DNA of 64,000 bases from Methylotenera sp. (GCA_030682715.1 JAUXNQ010000042.1:1-64000); one strand, 5' to 3'. Counted from the stretch's first letter, positions 1-10,634 are shown. Notes: generated by a model from the sequence alone, not told the origin. Numbers and translations are program-made.

Positions 1-215
1 TTAACGCCTAAGGCGCACTGAATGCAGAAGCCAAGATAGTATGCGATTATACAGTGAGGTTGTGACAACCTTTGGTTGCGGTGTAGGCTAACTCGCAAGG
101 CGATGTTAAGCCACTGAAAGTGGCGGCCGAAACCAAAAAACCGCGCGACGCAGCAATTTGCTCGCGCAGGCACTTATTCCGCATTTCCCTAAACAAGACT
201 TCGAATAAGGCTCAG

Positions 216-845
216 TTAAATATTTCTAGGTGTAACCTTCCAGTTATTGGGTGTGTAATCCCAATGTTTACGCCAAGCACCCAGTACTAAATTTGGATAT
301 TGTGGCTTGCCCAAGCTACCGTTGTATCGACCCAGCGCACGATATAAATCACCACGCTCAATATCAACATAGTGTCTTAAAATTGTGCAGCCATAACGTA
401 AGTTAGTGCGCAGTAGAAATAAATTATGGTCGTTTGCACCAATGCTACGCACCCAAAAAGGCATCACTTGCATAAAACCGCGTGCGCCTACTGATGAAAC
501 GGCATATTTCTTAAACCCACTTTCAACTTGAATTAAGCCAAGCACCATTTGTGGGTCTAGCCCTGCCCTACTTGCTTCATAGTGCACAGTACGCAGAAAA
601 TCTTCTCTGTATTGTTGGTCTGGCATGCGTTTTTGAAGGCGCAGTGACATTTCGTTAAGCCATGCGCGGCCTTCTTCTTCAGTTGCAAACGTGAGCGTAG
701 GTACGGCACGGTCACTCACGCTGCGCTGCATCAGTGCTTTGACACTATTAGAAAGCGGCTCTTCTTTCTGTGAGCCAGCAAAGCTCATGTTAGGCACTGA
801 AGCGCCTAACAACACAAGCAAGCTAATTCGTAAGATTTTAAGCAC
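216..845 (-). CDS. lytic transglycosylase, SLT domain
   Basis: Signal peptide; SLT-type motifs ...GLIQVESGFKKYAVSSVGARGFMQVMPFW..., YNGS. Confidence 0.9.
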   Translation of the reverse strand: MLKILRISLLVLLGASVPNMSFAGSQKEEPLSNSVKALMQRSVSDRAVPTLTFATEEEGRAWLNEMSLRLQKRMPDQQYREDFLRTVHYEASRAGLDPQMVLGLIQVESGFKKYAVSSVGARGFMQVMPFWVRSIGANDHNLFLLRTNLRYGCTILRHYVDIERGDLYRALGRYNGSLGKPQYPNLVLGAWRKHWDYTPNNWKVTPRNI

Positions 846-881
846 GCAAATTTCCTAATGCATCAATTGCAACAGTTTATA

Positions 882-2603
882 CTAAGCCAAACGCTGCACA
901 AACTCAACTACTGACGTTAACGCAACGGCTTGAGCATCAGCTTGTGTTCTGGCTTTATACTCCACATTGCCTTCGTTCAGGCCACGTTCACCAATCACGA
1001 AACGATGCGGAATCCCCATTAAATCAGCCTCTGCAAACATCACGCCAGGGCGCTCGCCTCTGTCATCTAGCAATACATCAACCCCAGCCACCTGCAAATC
1101 ATCATGCAGTTGATTCGCCGCGGCCTTAACGGCTTCAGATTTGTCATAGCCAATCGCACAGATGACCACTTCAAATGGTGCCATGCTCTTAGGAAAGATA
1201 ATGCCGCGCTCATCATTACCTTGCTCAATGGCCGCACCCACAATACGCGACACACCAATGCCGTAACAACCCATTTCCATGACTTGGGTTTGTCCATTCT
1301 CATCAAGGTACGTTGCGCTCATGGCTTCTGAATACTTGGTACGTAATTGGAATATATGGCCAACTTCGATACCGCGGCATAGTGACAACACGCCTTTACC
1401 ATCTGGACTAGCATCACCCGCAACTACATTACGGATATCTGCCACCACAACAGGCTCTGGTAAATCACGACCGAAATTAACACCACTTAAGTGATATTTA
1501 GGTTTGTTAGCACCGCAAACAAAATCGCTCATTAATGCGACTGTTTTATCTGCAATCACCGTCACATGAGCACCAACGCCAACTGGGCCGATAAAGCCAG
1601 GTGGACAGTTGAGGTTAGCGCGGATTTCTTCTTCAGTGGCGAATCTAAACTCTGCACAACCTGCAAGCTTGCCTAGTTTCACTTCATTGAGGTGGTGATC
1701 ACCACGCAGTAAGGCTAAGTAAAATTTGTCATTGCCAGTCGCATCTTTAGCAATCAGCGCAATCGCTTTCACTGTACGCGCTACGCTAATTTCCAATAAC
1801 TTGGCCACATCTTCACATGCTGTTTGCTTCGGCGTATCTACTTCACGCATACTTTCTGTCGCATCCGCACGCATATTATTGGTTGGAATCGCTTCAGCTA
1901 ACTCTACGTTGGCTGCGTAATCTGATGTCTCGCAATATGCCAAACCATCTTCACCTGAGTCTGCTAATACGTGAAACTCATGTGAACCATCGCCACCAAT
2001 TGCGCCTGTATCTGCTTTTACTGCACGGAACTTAAGACCCAAACGCGTGAATACATTGCTGTATGCCTGATACATCGTGTCATAGGTTTTTTCTAACGAC
2101 GCAAAATCTGTATGAAATGAATACGCATCTTTCATCATAAACTCGCGCGCGCGCATCACACCGAAGCGTGGGCGAATCTCGTCACGGAACTTAGTTTGTA
2201 TCTGATAAAAGTTGAGTGGCAATTGCTTGTAACTACGAATTTCTTTACGCGCAATATCTGTAATCACTTCTTCATGCGTGGGGCCAAAGCAAAATTCGCG
2301 TTCGTGTCTATCTTGAATTTTGAGCATTTGTGGGCCAAACACAGCCCAACGGCCAGTTTCTTCCCATAGTTCTTTAGGTTGTACTGCTGGCATTAAAAGC
2401 TCTAATGCACCTGCATTGTTCATTTCCTCACGCACAACGCGCTCTATCTTACGCAACACACGCAAGCCTAAGGGCATCCAGCTGTACAGGCCCGAGCCTA
2501 AACGCTTAATGAGGCCCGCACGTACCATTAAGATATGGCTTTGCAGTTCGGCTTCGTTAGGGGCTTCTTTTTGAGTATTAAAGAAAAATTGAGAGGCGCG
2601 CAT
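882..2603 (-). CDS. proS: prolyl-tRNA synthetase
   Basis: 573 aa; class II aaRS motifs ([49 protein letters not shown]). Confidence 0.97.
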   Translation of the reverse strand: MRASQFFFNTQKEAPNEAELQSHILMVRAGLIKRLGSGLYSWMPLGLRVLRKIERVVREEMNNAGALELLMPAVQPKELWEETGRWAVFGPQMLKIQDRHEREFCFGPTHEEVITDIARKEIRSYKQLPLNFYQIQTKFRDEIRPRFGVMRAREFMMKDAYSFHTDFASLEKTYDTMYQAYSNVFTRLGLKFRAVKADTGAIGGDGSHEFHVLADSGEDGLAYCETSDYAANVELAEAIPTNNMRADATESMREVDTPKQTACEDVAKLLEISVARTVKAIALIAKDATGNDKFYLALLRGDHHLNEVKLGKLAGCAEFRFATEEEIRANLNCPPGFIGPVGVGAHVTVIADKTVALMSDFVCGANKPKYHLSGVNFGRDLPEPVVVADIRNVVAGDASPDGKGVLSLCRGIEVGHIFQLRTKYSEAMSATYLDENGQTQVMEMGCYGIGVSRIVGAAIEQGNDERGIIFPKSMAPFEVVICAIGYDKSEAVKAAANQLHDDLQVAGVDVLLDDRGERPGVMFAEADLMGIPHRFVIGERGLNEGNVEYKARTQADAQAVALTSVVEFVQRLA

Positions 2604-2699
2604 AGTGATTTGAATTCGATACTAAATAAAAGCAGAATTTTACAGACAATCAGTGTGTTAGTCAGTAACAGTTCGCTGACCAAGCACAAATCCAGTCGA

Positions 2700-3377
2700 T
2701 TATTTCTCGGCGGATCGCTTACTCACAATTGGACTATCAGATGGGAAATAGCCAGACTTCCATAAAGACAAGGGAATAATAGTGGCGGGAAAGCCATTGT
2801 CATAAAACCAGCTATCCACTGCATAACGCTCTCCCGTTGCAATCTCACGAATAGATGCCGCACTGTGCGGCCAGCCAAATAGAAAGAAACTGCGTGTACG
2901 CATATCTTCTATTTGATGGAGTTTAATCAAGCCATGCTGGTGCATTAAACGCATATAAGTTGTGCTGTTAATTGCTTCATCATTACAATCCAGCTGTCCG
3001 GGATACTCTGAATTATTAAACGTGCCAGCGCGATCAGTGCTTGTTGCAGTTTTAGCGCCTACCATTTTCTCCAGTGCGCCAATCGCCTCTGCGATATGTT
3101 TGCGTTCTAATTGTGCATCTGTAGTATCTGTACTCTGGTTTGAGGTTTCAAATATAGCAGTGATGGTTTTCCACTCATAATCAGCTAAAGAGGTCTGTTT
3201 GATTTCTGCACAGCCACCGCCTGTGCAGATTCCAAATGCTGCTAGTTTTGGCGTTTGCTTATAAATACGCGTGATGTCAGTGATTGCTGCTTGCAGATTT
3301 AACGGTATCAGAAAAATGATACTCAGCAAGCTGCTATAAAATAACTGGGGTGTTAGGTAACTCATTATGATTTTCAC
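2700..3377 (-). CDS. hypothetical exported protein
   Basis: 225 aa ORF with hydrophobic N-terminus; no family recognised; start may be Met at about 3365. Confidence 0.6.
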   Translation of the reverse strand: MKIIMSYLTPQLFYSSLLSIIFLIPLNLQAAITDITRIYKQTPKLAAFGICTGGGCAEIKQTSLADYEWKTITAIFETSNQSTDTTDAQLERKHIAEAIGALEKMVGAKTATSTDRAGTFNNSEYPGQLDCNDEAINSTTYMRLMHQHGLIKLHQIEDMRTRSFFLFGWPHSAASIREIATGERYAVDSWFYDNGFPATIIPLSLWKSGYFPSDSPIVSKRSAEK

Positions 3378-3855
3378 CCTTAGCTGGGTAATGCTGGATA
3401 AGGTGTTCGCTAATCTTTGAGATGCCGTAAATCACGCCAGCCTCAAATTGTCCTTGCCTGAACATCAGTTCCATTTGGTGGCTAATCTGCCCCCAGCCTG
3501 CGCTACCTACGTGTTGATGTATGCCACGGTCTGCCAGAATCTCAAAATCATGGTCTGCTAACAATAGGTAAATCAACACCCCATTATTTTGCGCGGTATC
3601 CCACACTCTTAACTCTGAAAAAACTTCTAACACACGTTGTTGCGCTGTTTTTCTGGCAATCAGCTCTAAAAATGATAATTTGGCCTCCACGGCAAAACGA
3701 ATCTCACCTGAATGTAAGGCCTCGCTACTCGCAATTGCCGCTTCGATACGTTGTATCGCATCATGAGAAAAATGCCTTTTCACTGCACTCGGTAAAGCAC
3801 AGAGGTGTCGGCACCAACGTTTTATATACCAGCGTGTTATGAACTTAGCTGCCAT
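3334..3855 (-). CDS. TPM domain protein (second copy, YgcG/Psb32-like)
   Basis: Supplied ORF begins at 3912, but internal ATG (MAAKFITRWY) at 3855 gives a 1-nt TAATG junction with the upstream TPM gene; TPM-like LADHDFEILADRGIHQHVG. Confidence 0.75.
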   Translation of the reverse strand: MAAKFITRWYIKRWCRHLCALPSAVKRHFSHDAIQRIEAAIASSEALHSGEIRFAVEAKLSFLELIARKTAQQRVLEVFSELRVWDTAQNNGVLIYLLLADHDFEILADRGIHQHVGSAGWGQISHQMELMFRQGQFEAGVIYGISKISEHLIQHYPAKGENHNELPNTPVIL

Positions 3856-4703
3856 TACCAATCTCCAGACGCGCCGCCGCCGCCAAAACCACCACCTCCG
3901 CCACCGCTCCAACTACCAGAGGAATGCCCACCACCATACGTACCACCACCCAAACTTCCCAATCCTACTGGGCCAATCAATGTCAGTACAAAGGCGACTA
4001 CCCCTAACAGCAATGCAATTAACAAACCTACCCCAAAAAACATGGCCAGGATGACAATCGCGCCGCCGTTCAACACGCCGCCGAAAAAATCACCAAAGAT
4101 TGCGCGTAACAAACCACCTAAAATCAACCCGCCGATCAACAATAAAGGTAAAAAGTCGGTAAAACTTCCCTGATTATTTTGCTTAGCTGGTGCTGATAAC
4201 TGCTCACCAGCAATTAATCCGATAAGTGCATCAACCGCTTTGGTAATGCCTCCATAAAAATCACCTTGTTTAAATTGCGGCGCCATGACTTCAGTGATCA
4301 CACGTTTAGCAATTAAATCAGGTATCACGCCCTCTAACCCATAGCCCACTTCAATCCGCATTTTACGGTCATCTTTTGCCACAACTAGAAGCACACCGTC
4401 ATCTTCTTTTTCTCGCCCTAGCTTCCAAGCATCAGCGACACGAATGCTATATTGCTCGATCACTTCTGGTTGAGTAGTGGGTACAATTAACACTGCAATC
4501 TGGCTGCCTTTTTCTTGCTCAAATACCGCTATTTTTTGCTCTAAGGCACTTTGTTGCTCAGCGCTGAGTGTTTGGGTTAAATCGGTAACCCGATGCTGTA
4601 AAGCAGGGATAGGCACAAGATCGGCATGCACTTGAAACGATGCAAATAGCATCATACAAAGTGCAACTAAGCTTATTCTAAAGAATGAAGTCACGCTAGT
4701 CAC
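3855..4703 (-). CDS. TPM domain membrane protein with Gly-rich C-terminus (YgcG family)
   Basis: Signal peptide, VTDLTQTLSAEQQSALE, DDGVLLVVAKDDRKMRIEVGYGLEG, C-terminal GGGGGGFGGGGASGDW. Confidence 0.9.
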   Translation of the reverse strand: MTSVTSFFRISLVALCMMLFASFQVHADLVPIPALQHRVTDLTQTLSAEQQSALEQKIAVFEQEKGSQIAVLIVPTTQPEVIEQYSIRVADAWKLGREKEDDGVLLVVAKDDRKMRIEVGYGLEGVIPDLIAKRVITEVMAPQFKQGDFYGGITKAVDALIGLIAGEQLSAPAKQNNQGSFTDFLPLLLIGGLILGGLLRAIFGDFFGGVLNGGAIVILAMFFGVGLLIALLLGVVAFVLTLIGPVGLGSLGGGTYGGGHSSGSWSGGGGGGFGGGGASGDW

Positions 4704-4726
4704 TCAAATGGACAATTTTAATGTGA

Positions 4727-5347
4727 TTATTTGGTTTCAAAATCAACAGTAGGGGCAACAGAGATTGCCTTTTCATTTTCTACAGTAAATGATGGTTTAG
4801 CTTTGTAACCTAGCATCATCGCTGTGAGATTATTAGGGAAACTACGTACCGCAATATTGTAATTTTTAATGGTTTCAATATAACGATTACGCGCAACGGT
4901 AATGCGGTTTTCCGTGCCTTCTAGTTGCGCCTGTAAATCTCTAAAGCCTTGGTCTGCTTTCAAGTTAGGATAGTTCTCTGACACCGCTAACAAGCGCGAC
5001 AATGCAGAGCCTAGCTGCCCTTGTGCCGCCTGAAATTTAGCAAAAGCCTCAGGGTCATTCAACAACTCAGGTGTCACTTGTATACTACCCACTTTTGAAC
5101 GAGCATCTGCTACATCTGTCAGCACTTCTTTTTCATGTGAGGCGTAGCCTTTTACCACATTGACCAAATTAGGTACTAAATCTGCTCTGCGTTGATATTG
5201 ATTCAATACCTCAGACCAGCCAGCTTTAGACTCTTCATCTAATGACTGAAAGGTGTTGTAACCACAACCAGTTAAACTCAATACAAGTAATATCGCTAAA
5301 AATTTCAAACCTAAATTTTTCATGGTGATTCCTCTGAAATTAATCAA
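4727..5347 (-). CDS. lemA: LemA family protein
   Basis: NQYQRRADLVPNLVNVVKGYASHEKEVL, ENYPNLKADQGFRDLQAQLEGTENRI. Confidence 0.95.
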   Translation of the reverse strand: MINFRGITMKNLGLKFLAILLVLSLTGCGYNTFQSLDEESKAGWSEVLNQYQRRADLVPNLVNVVKGYASHEKEVLTDVADARSKVGSIQVTPELLNDPEAFAKFQAAQGQLGSALSRLLAVSENYPNLKADQGFRDLQAQLEGTENRITVARNRYIETIKNYNIAVRSFPNNLTAMMLGYKAKPSFTVENEKAISVAPTVDFETK

Positions 5348-5449
5348 TTGTTCGGTATCAATATTGTGCTAAATCTCTAATTTACAAGTACTAATGTACT
5401 TAAATTTACACAAGTACATTAGTACTTAGAGTTACGAGTACTGACATAT

Positions 5450-6094
5450 TTACAAGTTTTGCAAGATACGTTTGGCCGTGCATAAATCTACCCAAGCTTT
5501 CGCTTTATAAGCGGTGTTATTCAATAAGAATGCTGGATGATAAGTAATCATCACTGGTAAATTTTGATAGAAAATAGGGCTTGAAGATTGAGCGCCTCGC
5601 CAATCATCGATTGCTTGCAATTGCCCAAGTAAACTATTCGCAGCTGATTCACCCATGACTATCACTAACTTAACGACATGCTCATTGAGCGTATCTATGG
5701 TTGCATTTGGAATGTCTATACTACAGTGCATATTAATTGCCTTAAGCATATTGCTTAAAAGCGTTTCTATGTCCTGCGCATCATTACTTTCAATCGCACT
5801 ATCCAGTACAAAAGCGGCGGTTTTATCATCGTTGATCAATAAACGGAAAGATTCAGTTGGCGTCGCAACTACTGCAACCTCCTCCACATTCTGAATATCT
5901 AACGGCGCTGGCTCAATAACTGGCTCAATAACTGGCTCAAATTGCGGGCTTAATAGCAACGCGGGTTCAATAGAAGCTTCACTTGTAGGACTTAATACGG
6001 AAACGTGTTGAATACTAGGCAACGGATTTTTCAATTGCCAAACAGGCAGCAACTCAAGCTCTCTCAGCACATCTTCTCGCGTCATCAGGCTCAT
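5450..6094 (-). CDS. degenerate uracil-DNA glycosylase (family 4)-like protein
   Basis: C-terminal VIVMGESAANSLLG ... LPVMITYHPAFLLNNTAYKAKAWVDL resembles UDG family 4; N-terminal GEAPG motif and Fe-S cysteine pattern absent. Confidence 0.7.
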   Translation of the reverse strand: MSLMTREDVLRELELLPVWQLKNPLPSIQHVSVLSPTSEASIEPALLLSPQFEPVIEPVIEPAPLDIQNVEEVAVVATPTESFRLLINDDKTAAFVLDSAIESNDAQDIETLLSNMLKAINMHCSIDIPNATIDTLNEHVVKLVIVMGESAANSLLGQLQAIDDWRGAQSSSPIFYQNLPVMITYHPAFLLNNTAYKAKAWVDLCTAKRILQNL

Positions 6095-6552
6095 ATTGCT
6101 AATCCCATTAAAATCGCATCTTCACGTCCATGATGTGCGGGGTAATAGCCTCGGCGCACAGCCATTTCATTAAATCCAATATTCTCATATAAAGCGATGG
6201 CAGAAATGTTACTGGATCTTACCTCTAAAAACATATTGGCCGCTTTGAGGTCTTGCGCAATGTGAATCATGTGTTCCAATAGCAACCGTCCCAATCCTTG
6301 TTTTTGATACGACTTACTAATGCTTAAATTTAACAAATGCGCCTCATCCAGCACCATCATCATCAAAGCATAGCCGATGATATTGGCATCTTGCACCAGC
6401 ACCCATGCACTATGCGCTGATTTAAGCGAATCAGCAAAGTTTCCACGCGTCCAAGGATGTGAGTAAATATGTGGCTCGATTTCCATAATAGCGTCTAAAT
6501 CGCTTACAGTCATCGCGCGAAATTGATAGTTGGGCTTAAGTACGGCACTCAT
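6091..6552 (-). CDS. rimI: ribosomal protein S18-alanine N-acetyltransferase
   Basis: GNAT fold; YQKQGLGRLLLEHMI, FLEVRSSNISAIALYENIGF. Confidence 0.92.
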   Translation of the reverse strand: MSAVLKPNYQFRAMTVSDLDAIMEIEPHIYSHPWTRGNFADSLKSAHSAWVLVQDANIIGYALMMMVLDEAHLLNLSISKSYQKQGLGRLLLEHMIHIAQDLKAANMFLEVRSSNISAIALYENIGFNEMAVRRGYYPAHHGREDAILMGLAI

Positions 6553-7238
6553 AAACGTAAACCCTGCTCACGTTCAATGGTCTTGAGTGCGACTCGATTA
6601 CGGATATAAATTGGCATGGCGTCTCCAGCTGGTTTAGCCTCGCCACTTTCAAATATTGGCTGTGCTAGTGCTAAAACGGCACTAGCAACTGGCAACAAAG
6701 CGGGTTGTGTAGATTGCATCTGCCCACGATAAGCTTCTGCTAACACTTCACCATAAGTTTGCCAACCACTACCCACACCTACCCAATCATCACCAACCAC
6801 AGCAGGTACTGCATCAGGTTTATACAGCCCAGGTTCGATGACAGCCTCCCAGCTAGAATCTTTTTTCACATAGGCCGCATGATAAACCTCACCCATGCGG
6901 GCATCTAAACAGGCTATCACTTTAGATTCACCACTGGCTTCAGCCAAGGCCATCAAAGTGCAAACACCCACCACAGGCAAGTTCGCACCTAAACCCAAGC
7001 CTTGTGCCACACCAGCCGCGATACGGACACCAGTAAATGAGCCTGGCCCAGCGCCAAACGCTAAACCATGTAAATCCTGTAATTGCAGCTCTGCTTGATT
7101 CAATAAGTTTTGAGTCTCTGGCAGAATGATTTGTGAGTGAGTTTGTCCAGCCAACACATCATACTTAAATACAATGCTGTCTCGCATAACGGCAAGTGAC
7201 AAATATTCGGTTGAGGTATCAAAAGCTAATAGATTCAT
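6549..7238 (-). CDS. tsaB: tRNA threonylcarbamoyladenosine biosynthesis protein TsaB
   Basis: LAFDTSTEYLSLAV, GAGPGSFTGVRIAAGVAQGLG. Confidence 0.95.
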   Translation of the reverse strand: MNLLAFDTSTEYLSLAVMRDSIVFKYDVLAGQTHSQIILPETQNLLNQAELQLQDLHGLAFGAGPGSFTGVRIAAGVAQGLGLGANLPVVGVCTLMALAEASGESKVIACLDARMGEVYHAAYVKKDSSWEAVIEPGLYKPDAVPAVVGDDWVGVGSGWQTYGEVLAEAYRGQMQSTQPALLPVASAVLALAQPIFESGEAKPAGDAMPIYIRNRVALKTIEREQGLRL

Positions 7239-7455
7239 TGGTAGATTTTAGGTCAGATTTTTTAAATTACACGATAAAACAGGTTAAGAATAAAACAGGT
7301 TAGGAAAAACCAGTCAACAAAACAGCTCATGCCGAACCAGCGAAAATTGCTTTTTGGGTAGCTATTCATACCTTTAGGGATAATTATTTATACTTTGGGA
7401 TAACTACTCATATTAAGTTAGGCCATGTAAAACAATGCGTAATATGCACAGAACT

Positions 7456-7860
7456 TTACTCCCCCGCTATTTTGCCACGCAATTGCTTTAAATGCCCGCG
7501 TTGTGATTTACTTTCCAACCTGCGTTGCTTAGAACCATAAGTTGGTCGCGTAGCATAGCGTGTAGGTTTAACTTGACTTGCCGCATTCACAATCTCGTGC
7601 AAACGCTGAATGGCATCCTTTTTATTCGCTTCCTGCGTACGATATTGTTGCGCCTTGATGACCAGCACACCATCATCATTAATACGATTATCCTTTAGAT
7701 TAAGTAATCGCTCTTTTAACCAATCACTCAGGCTTGAAGCCTTAATATCAAATCGTAAATGAATCGCGCTCGATACTTTATTCACATTCTGGCCACCTGC
7801 ACCCTGAGCGCGAATGGTCGTCAGCTCGTACTCACCTTCTGGAATCTGGATAAATTGCAT
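7456..7860 (-). CDS. arfB: alternative ribosome-rescue factor / peptidyl-tRNA hydrolase ArfB (YaeJ)
   Basis: GAGGQNVNKVSSAIHLRFD motif and basic C-terminal tail. Confidence 0.95.
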   Translation of the reverse strand: MQFIQIPEGEYELTTIRAQGAGGQNVNKVSSAIHLRFDIKASSLSDWLKERLLNLKDNRINDDGVLVIKAQQYRTQEANKKDAIQRLHEIVNAASQVKPTRYATRPTYGSKQRRLESKSQRGHLKQLRGKIAGE

Positions 7861-8003
7861 GACAATCAGGTTTAGATAGTAAATAAAAAAGACAACTATA
7901 ACGCCAACTTTTTAAGACGTTGATAAAAATAAAAAGTACGGTATTTGCTCACTCCATCACTTTTACAAATGGCTTACATCTGCAGGCCTACAAAGCATGT
8001 AAA

Positions 8004-9935
8004 TTAATCATTAGCAAAGAACGCCTGCACATCACTCAATACTCTTGTGCGTTTAAACGGCGGCAAACTTTGCCAAATACGCTTACCGTACGACTTTGTA
8101 ATCAAGCGCGGATCACAAATCATCAGCACACCTCTATCGTTTTCATCGCGAATCAAACGTCCAGCGCCTTGCTTTAAGGTAATCACTGAATATGGGAGCT
8201 GATACTCCATAAATGCATTTTTACCTTCCGCATTGAGCTTATCTACACGTGCCGACAGCACTGGATCATCAGGAGGTGCAAAGGGTAACTTGTCGATGAT
8301 TACCACACTTAATGCCTCGCCGCGCACATCTACGCCTTCCCAAAAACTCTGACTGCCAACCAGCACTGCATTACCCAATTGCCGAAAGCGCTCGAGCAGC
8401 TCCGTACGCGAAGTATCGCCCTGTAATAATAAGGGGCTCTCTATACCGTTTTCTGCAAACGCATCCTTAAGCAAGGCGTGTATCTCACGCATGGCACGCA
8501 AACTAGTAGAAAGCACAAAAGCGCGACCACCACTCGCCTGCAATACTGGCAATGCGGCAGTAACAACACAGGCGGTATAAGAGGGGCTATTAGGATCAGG
8601 CATTTCAGGCGGCACATAAAACAATGCCTGTTCCTGATAGTTAAACGGGCTTTGCCATGAAGCGGTATGCGCATCTTGCAAACCCATTTGCGCAACATAA
8701 TGGCTAAAGTCATTTTTGACAGCTAAAGTAGCAGAAGTGAATATCCAGGCACGCGGCTGTGCATTCAGTTGCTTACCAAAGCCTTCGGCAACACTTAGTG
8801 GCGTCGCATGCAACTGTACTGATTGCGTAAACACCTCAACCCAACGCACCAAGTTATTGTTTTCAGCAGCATGCCATCGGCTAAGTAAATCATGCAACGC
8901 CATGCTGCGTTGCCAACATTTTTCTAACAACGGGTCGCGTGCTGCTTGCGTTTCCAACACAGCAGATAACGCTTGTAACTGCGCCTGCATATGATCAAAT
9001 GAAGATTGAAAGTCTTTGAGTGCTAATGCTTTCTGCACTGGCATGCGAGACCCTTCATAGGCAAAAATCAGCCTAAAATCTTTGCACGCTTTTTCTAATA
9101 CTGGAATCACTTCACCGAGCTGCACACAATCTTTGGCAAGGCTCAAGTGTGCTGCAGTGCAGTCTCTTGCAAGCTCAAGCAATTGGCTGGTAGAAATATC
9201 CTCGCCAAAAAACAGACCTGCTACTTCGGGCAATTGATGTGCTTCATCGAAAATAACAGTATTGGCACTAGGCAATAACTCAGCCACACCTTCATCGCGC
9301 AACATGACATCTGCAAAAAATAAGTGGTGATTCACTACCACCACATCGGCTGCCAGTGCTAGCTTACGGGCTTCCATCACAAAACATTCTTTATAGAAAT
9401 TACAATCACCACCAAGGCAATTATCGCGAGTTGAAGTGACGTTAGCCCATATTGTGGCATTTTCAGGCACGGTGTTCAGCTCACCTTTATCCCCTGTTTT
9501 ACTGTGTTCAGAAAAAGTTTTAATCAGATGCACATACTGCGCATCGTCACGCGCAGCAAAGCGCCCTTCATTCACCGCACGTTCTAAATGGTAATGGCAG
9601 ACATAGTTTGACCGACCTTTAAGCATAGCCACGGTCACAGGCACTTTAAGTGCATCGCGCACATTGGGCAGATCCCGGCTAAATAACTGGTCTTGCAGGT
9701 TTTTAGTCCCTGTAGAAATAATGACCTTACCGCCAGTCAGTAGTGCTGGTACCAAATAGGCAAAGGTCTTACCTGTACCAGTACCAGCCTCTGCAACCAG
9801 TTGGGTATTATGTTCAATCGCATCAGCAATCGCCAATGCCATTTCTAATTGCTGGGTGCGTTCATGATAACCAGCAATATGCGACGCTAAAATGCCATCT
9901 TTTTCAAAAACTTGGCGGATATTGTATTCACTCAT
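8004..9935 (-). CDS. DinG/YoaA-like ATP-dependent helicase
   Basis: Walker A AEAGTGTGKTFAYLVP, DEAH box, QGAGRLIRDENDRGV, Cys cluster. Confidence 0.93.
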   Translation of the reverse strand: MSEYNIRQVFEKDGILASHIAGYHERTQQLEMALAIADAIEHNTQLVAEAGTGTGKTFAYLVPALLTGGKVIISTGTKNLQDQLFSRDLPNVRDALKVPVTVAMLKGRSNYVCHYHLERAVNEGRFAARDDAQYVHLIKTFSEHSKTGDKGELNTVPENATIWANVTSTRDNCLGGDCNFYKECFVMEARKLALAADVVVVNHHLFFADVMLRDEGVAELLPSANTVIFDEAHQLPEVAGLFFGEDISTSQLLELARDCTAAHLSLAKDCVQLGEVIPVLEKACKDFRLIFAYEGSRMPVQKALALKDFQSSFDHMQAQLQALSAVLETQAARDPLLEKCWQRSMALHDLLSRWHAAENNNLVRWVEVFTQSVQLHATPLSVAEGFGKQLNAQPRAWIFTSATLAVKNDFSHYVAQMGLQDAHTASWQSPFNYQEQALFYVPPEMPDPNSPSYTACVVTAALPVLQASGGRAFVLSTSLRAMREIHALLKDAFAENGIESPLLLQGDTSRTELLERFRQLGNAVLVGSQSFWEGVDVRGEALSVVIIDKLPFAPPDDPVLSARVDKLNAEGKNAFMEYQLPYSVITLKQGAGRLIRDENDRGVLMICDPRLITKSYGKRIWQSLPPFKRTRVLSDVQAFFAND

Positions 9936-10034
9936 AGGGCCGTAATTATCACATGAGTTTAGGCCCTTATGTTTGTTTTAACCTAGTAGATAATCACATT
10001 TGGTGCTTTTGTGTAAGTTTAATATAATGAGCCC

Positions 10035-10583
10035 GTGTCAAAACTTACTTACTCTCATTATTTGATCTGCATTGCACTTGCGCTCGTAAGTGCATCCTGT
10101 GCTGCAACGCCCAATGCTGTAGGCAACACCAACACAACAGACCTAGCTCAAGTGCCCATAGAAAAAGGCAATACAGAGAACAGCGAAGATTGGCCAGAAC
10201 GCGCTCGTGAAGTGCTAGTTAAGGCACTTAGCCTTACAGGAATCTCCTATAAATATGGTGGCAGTACCCCAGAAACAGGTTTTGATTGCAGCGGATTTGT
10301 TAGGTATGTATACCATCAAGCGACAAGCTTAACATTGCCTCACGGTGCAAAAGCGATTAGCCAACTCGGCAAAACTGTTTCTAAGAGTGAACTACAGCCA
10401 GGAGACTTAGTGTTTTTTAACACGTTAAAATCAGCATTTTCACATGTAGGGATTTATGTAGGAAACAACCGATTTATTCACTCACCTAGTAGCGGTGGCG
10501 GTGTTCGTGTAGAGAACATGCAAAGCACTTATTGGAAAAAGCGCTTTAATGGCGCTCAGCGGATAGATTCAGAACAGAAGTAA
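10035..10583 (+). CDS. NlpC/P60 family lipoprotein peptidase
   Basis: GTG start; lipobox-like LVSASC; FDCSGFVRYVYH, GDLVFFNT, HVGIYVGNNRFIHSPSSGGGV. Confidence 0.93.
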   Translation: MSKLTYSHYLICIALALVSASCAATPNAVGNTNTTDLAQVPIEKGNTENSEDWPERAREVLVKALSLTGISYKYGGSTPETGFDCSGFVRYVYHQATSLTLPHGAKAISQLGKTVSKSELQPGDLVFFNTLKSAFSHVGIYVGNNRFIHSPSSGGGVRVENMQSTYWKKRFNGAQRIDSEQK

Positions 10584-10590
10584 AGCTTAA

Positions 10591-10634
10591 GCGAAACCCA
10601 AAAATATTTAGCATTCATTATTTTTGAGTTTCGC
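10591..10634. terminator. bidirectional terminator-like hairpin between convergent genes
   Basis: GCGAAACCCAAAAATA...TATTTTTGAGTTTCGC (16-bp stem, one mismatch) between nlpC-like and ferritin-like genes. Confidence 0.6.

Noticed and set aside
1-215. Hairpin-rich leader at the window edge as a possible structured RNA
   Set aside because: Several short stems are visible, but I could not match it to 6S, tmRNA, RNase P or tRNA, and the left context is missing.
3805-4173. Pro-rich plus-strand ORF opposite the TPM gene
   Set aside because: Artefact of the Gly-rich C-terminal tail on the minus strand.
7260-7440. Short AAACAGGTTA and GGGATAA repeats between tsaB and arfB
   Set aside because: Too short and degenerate to separate from AT-rich intergenic background.
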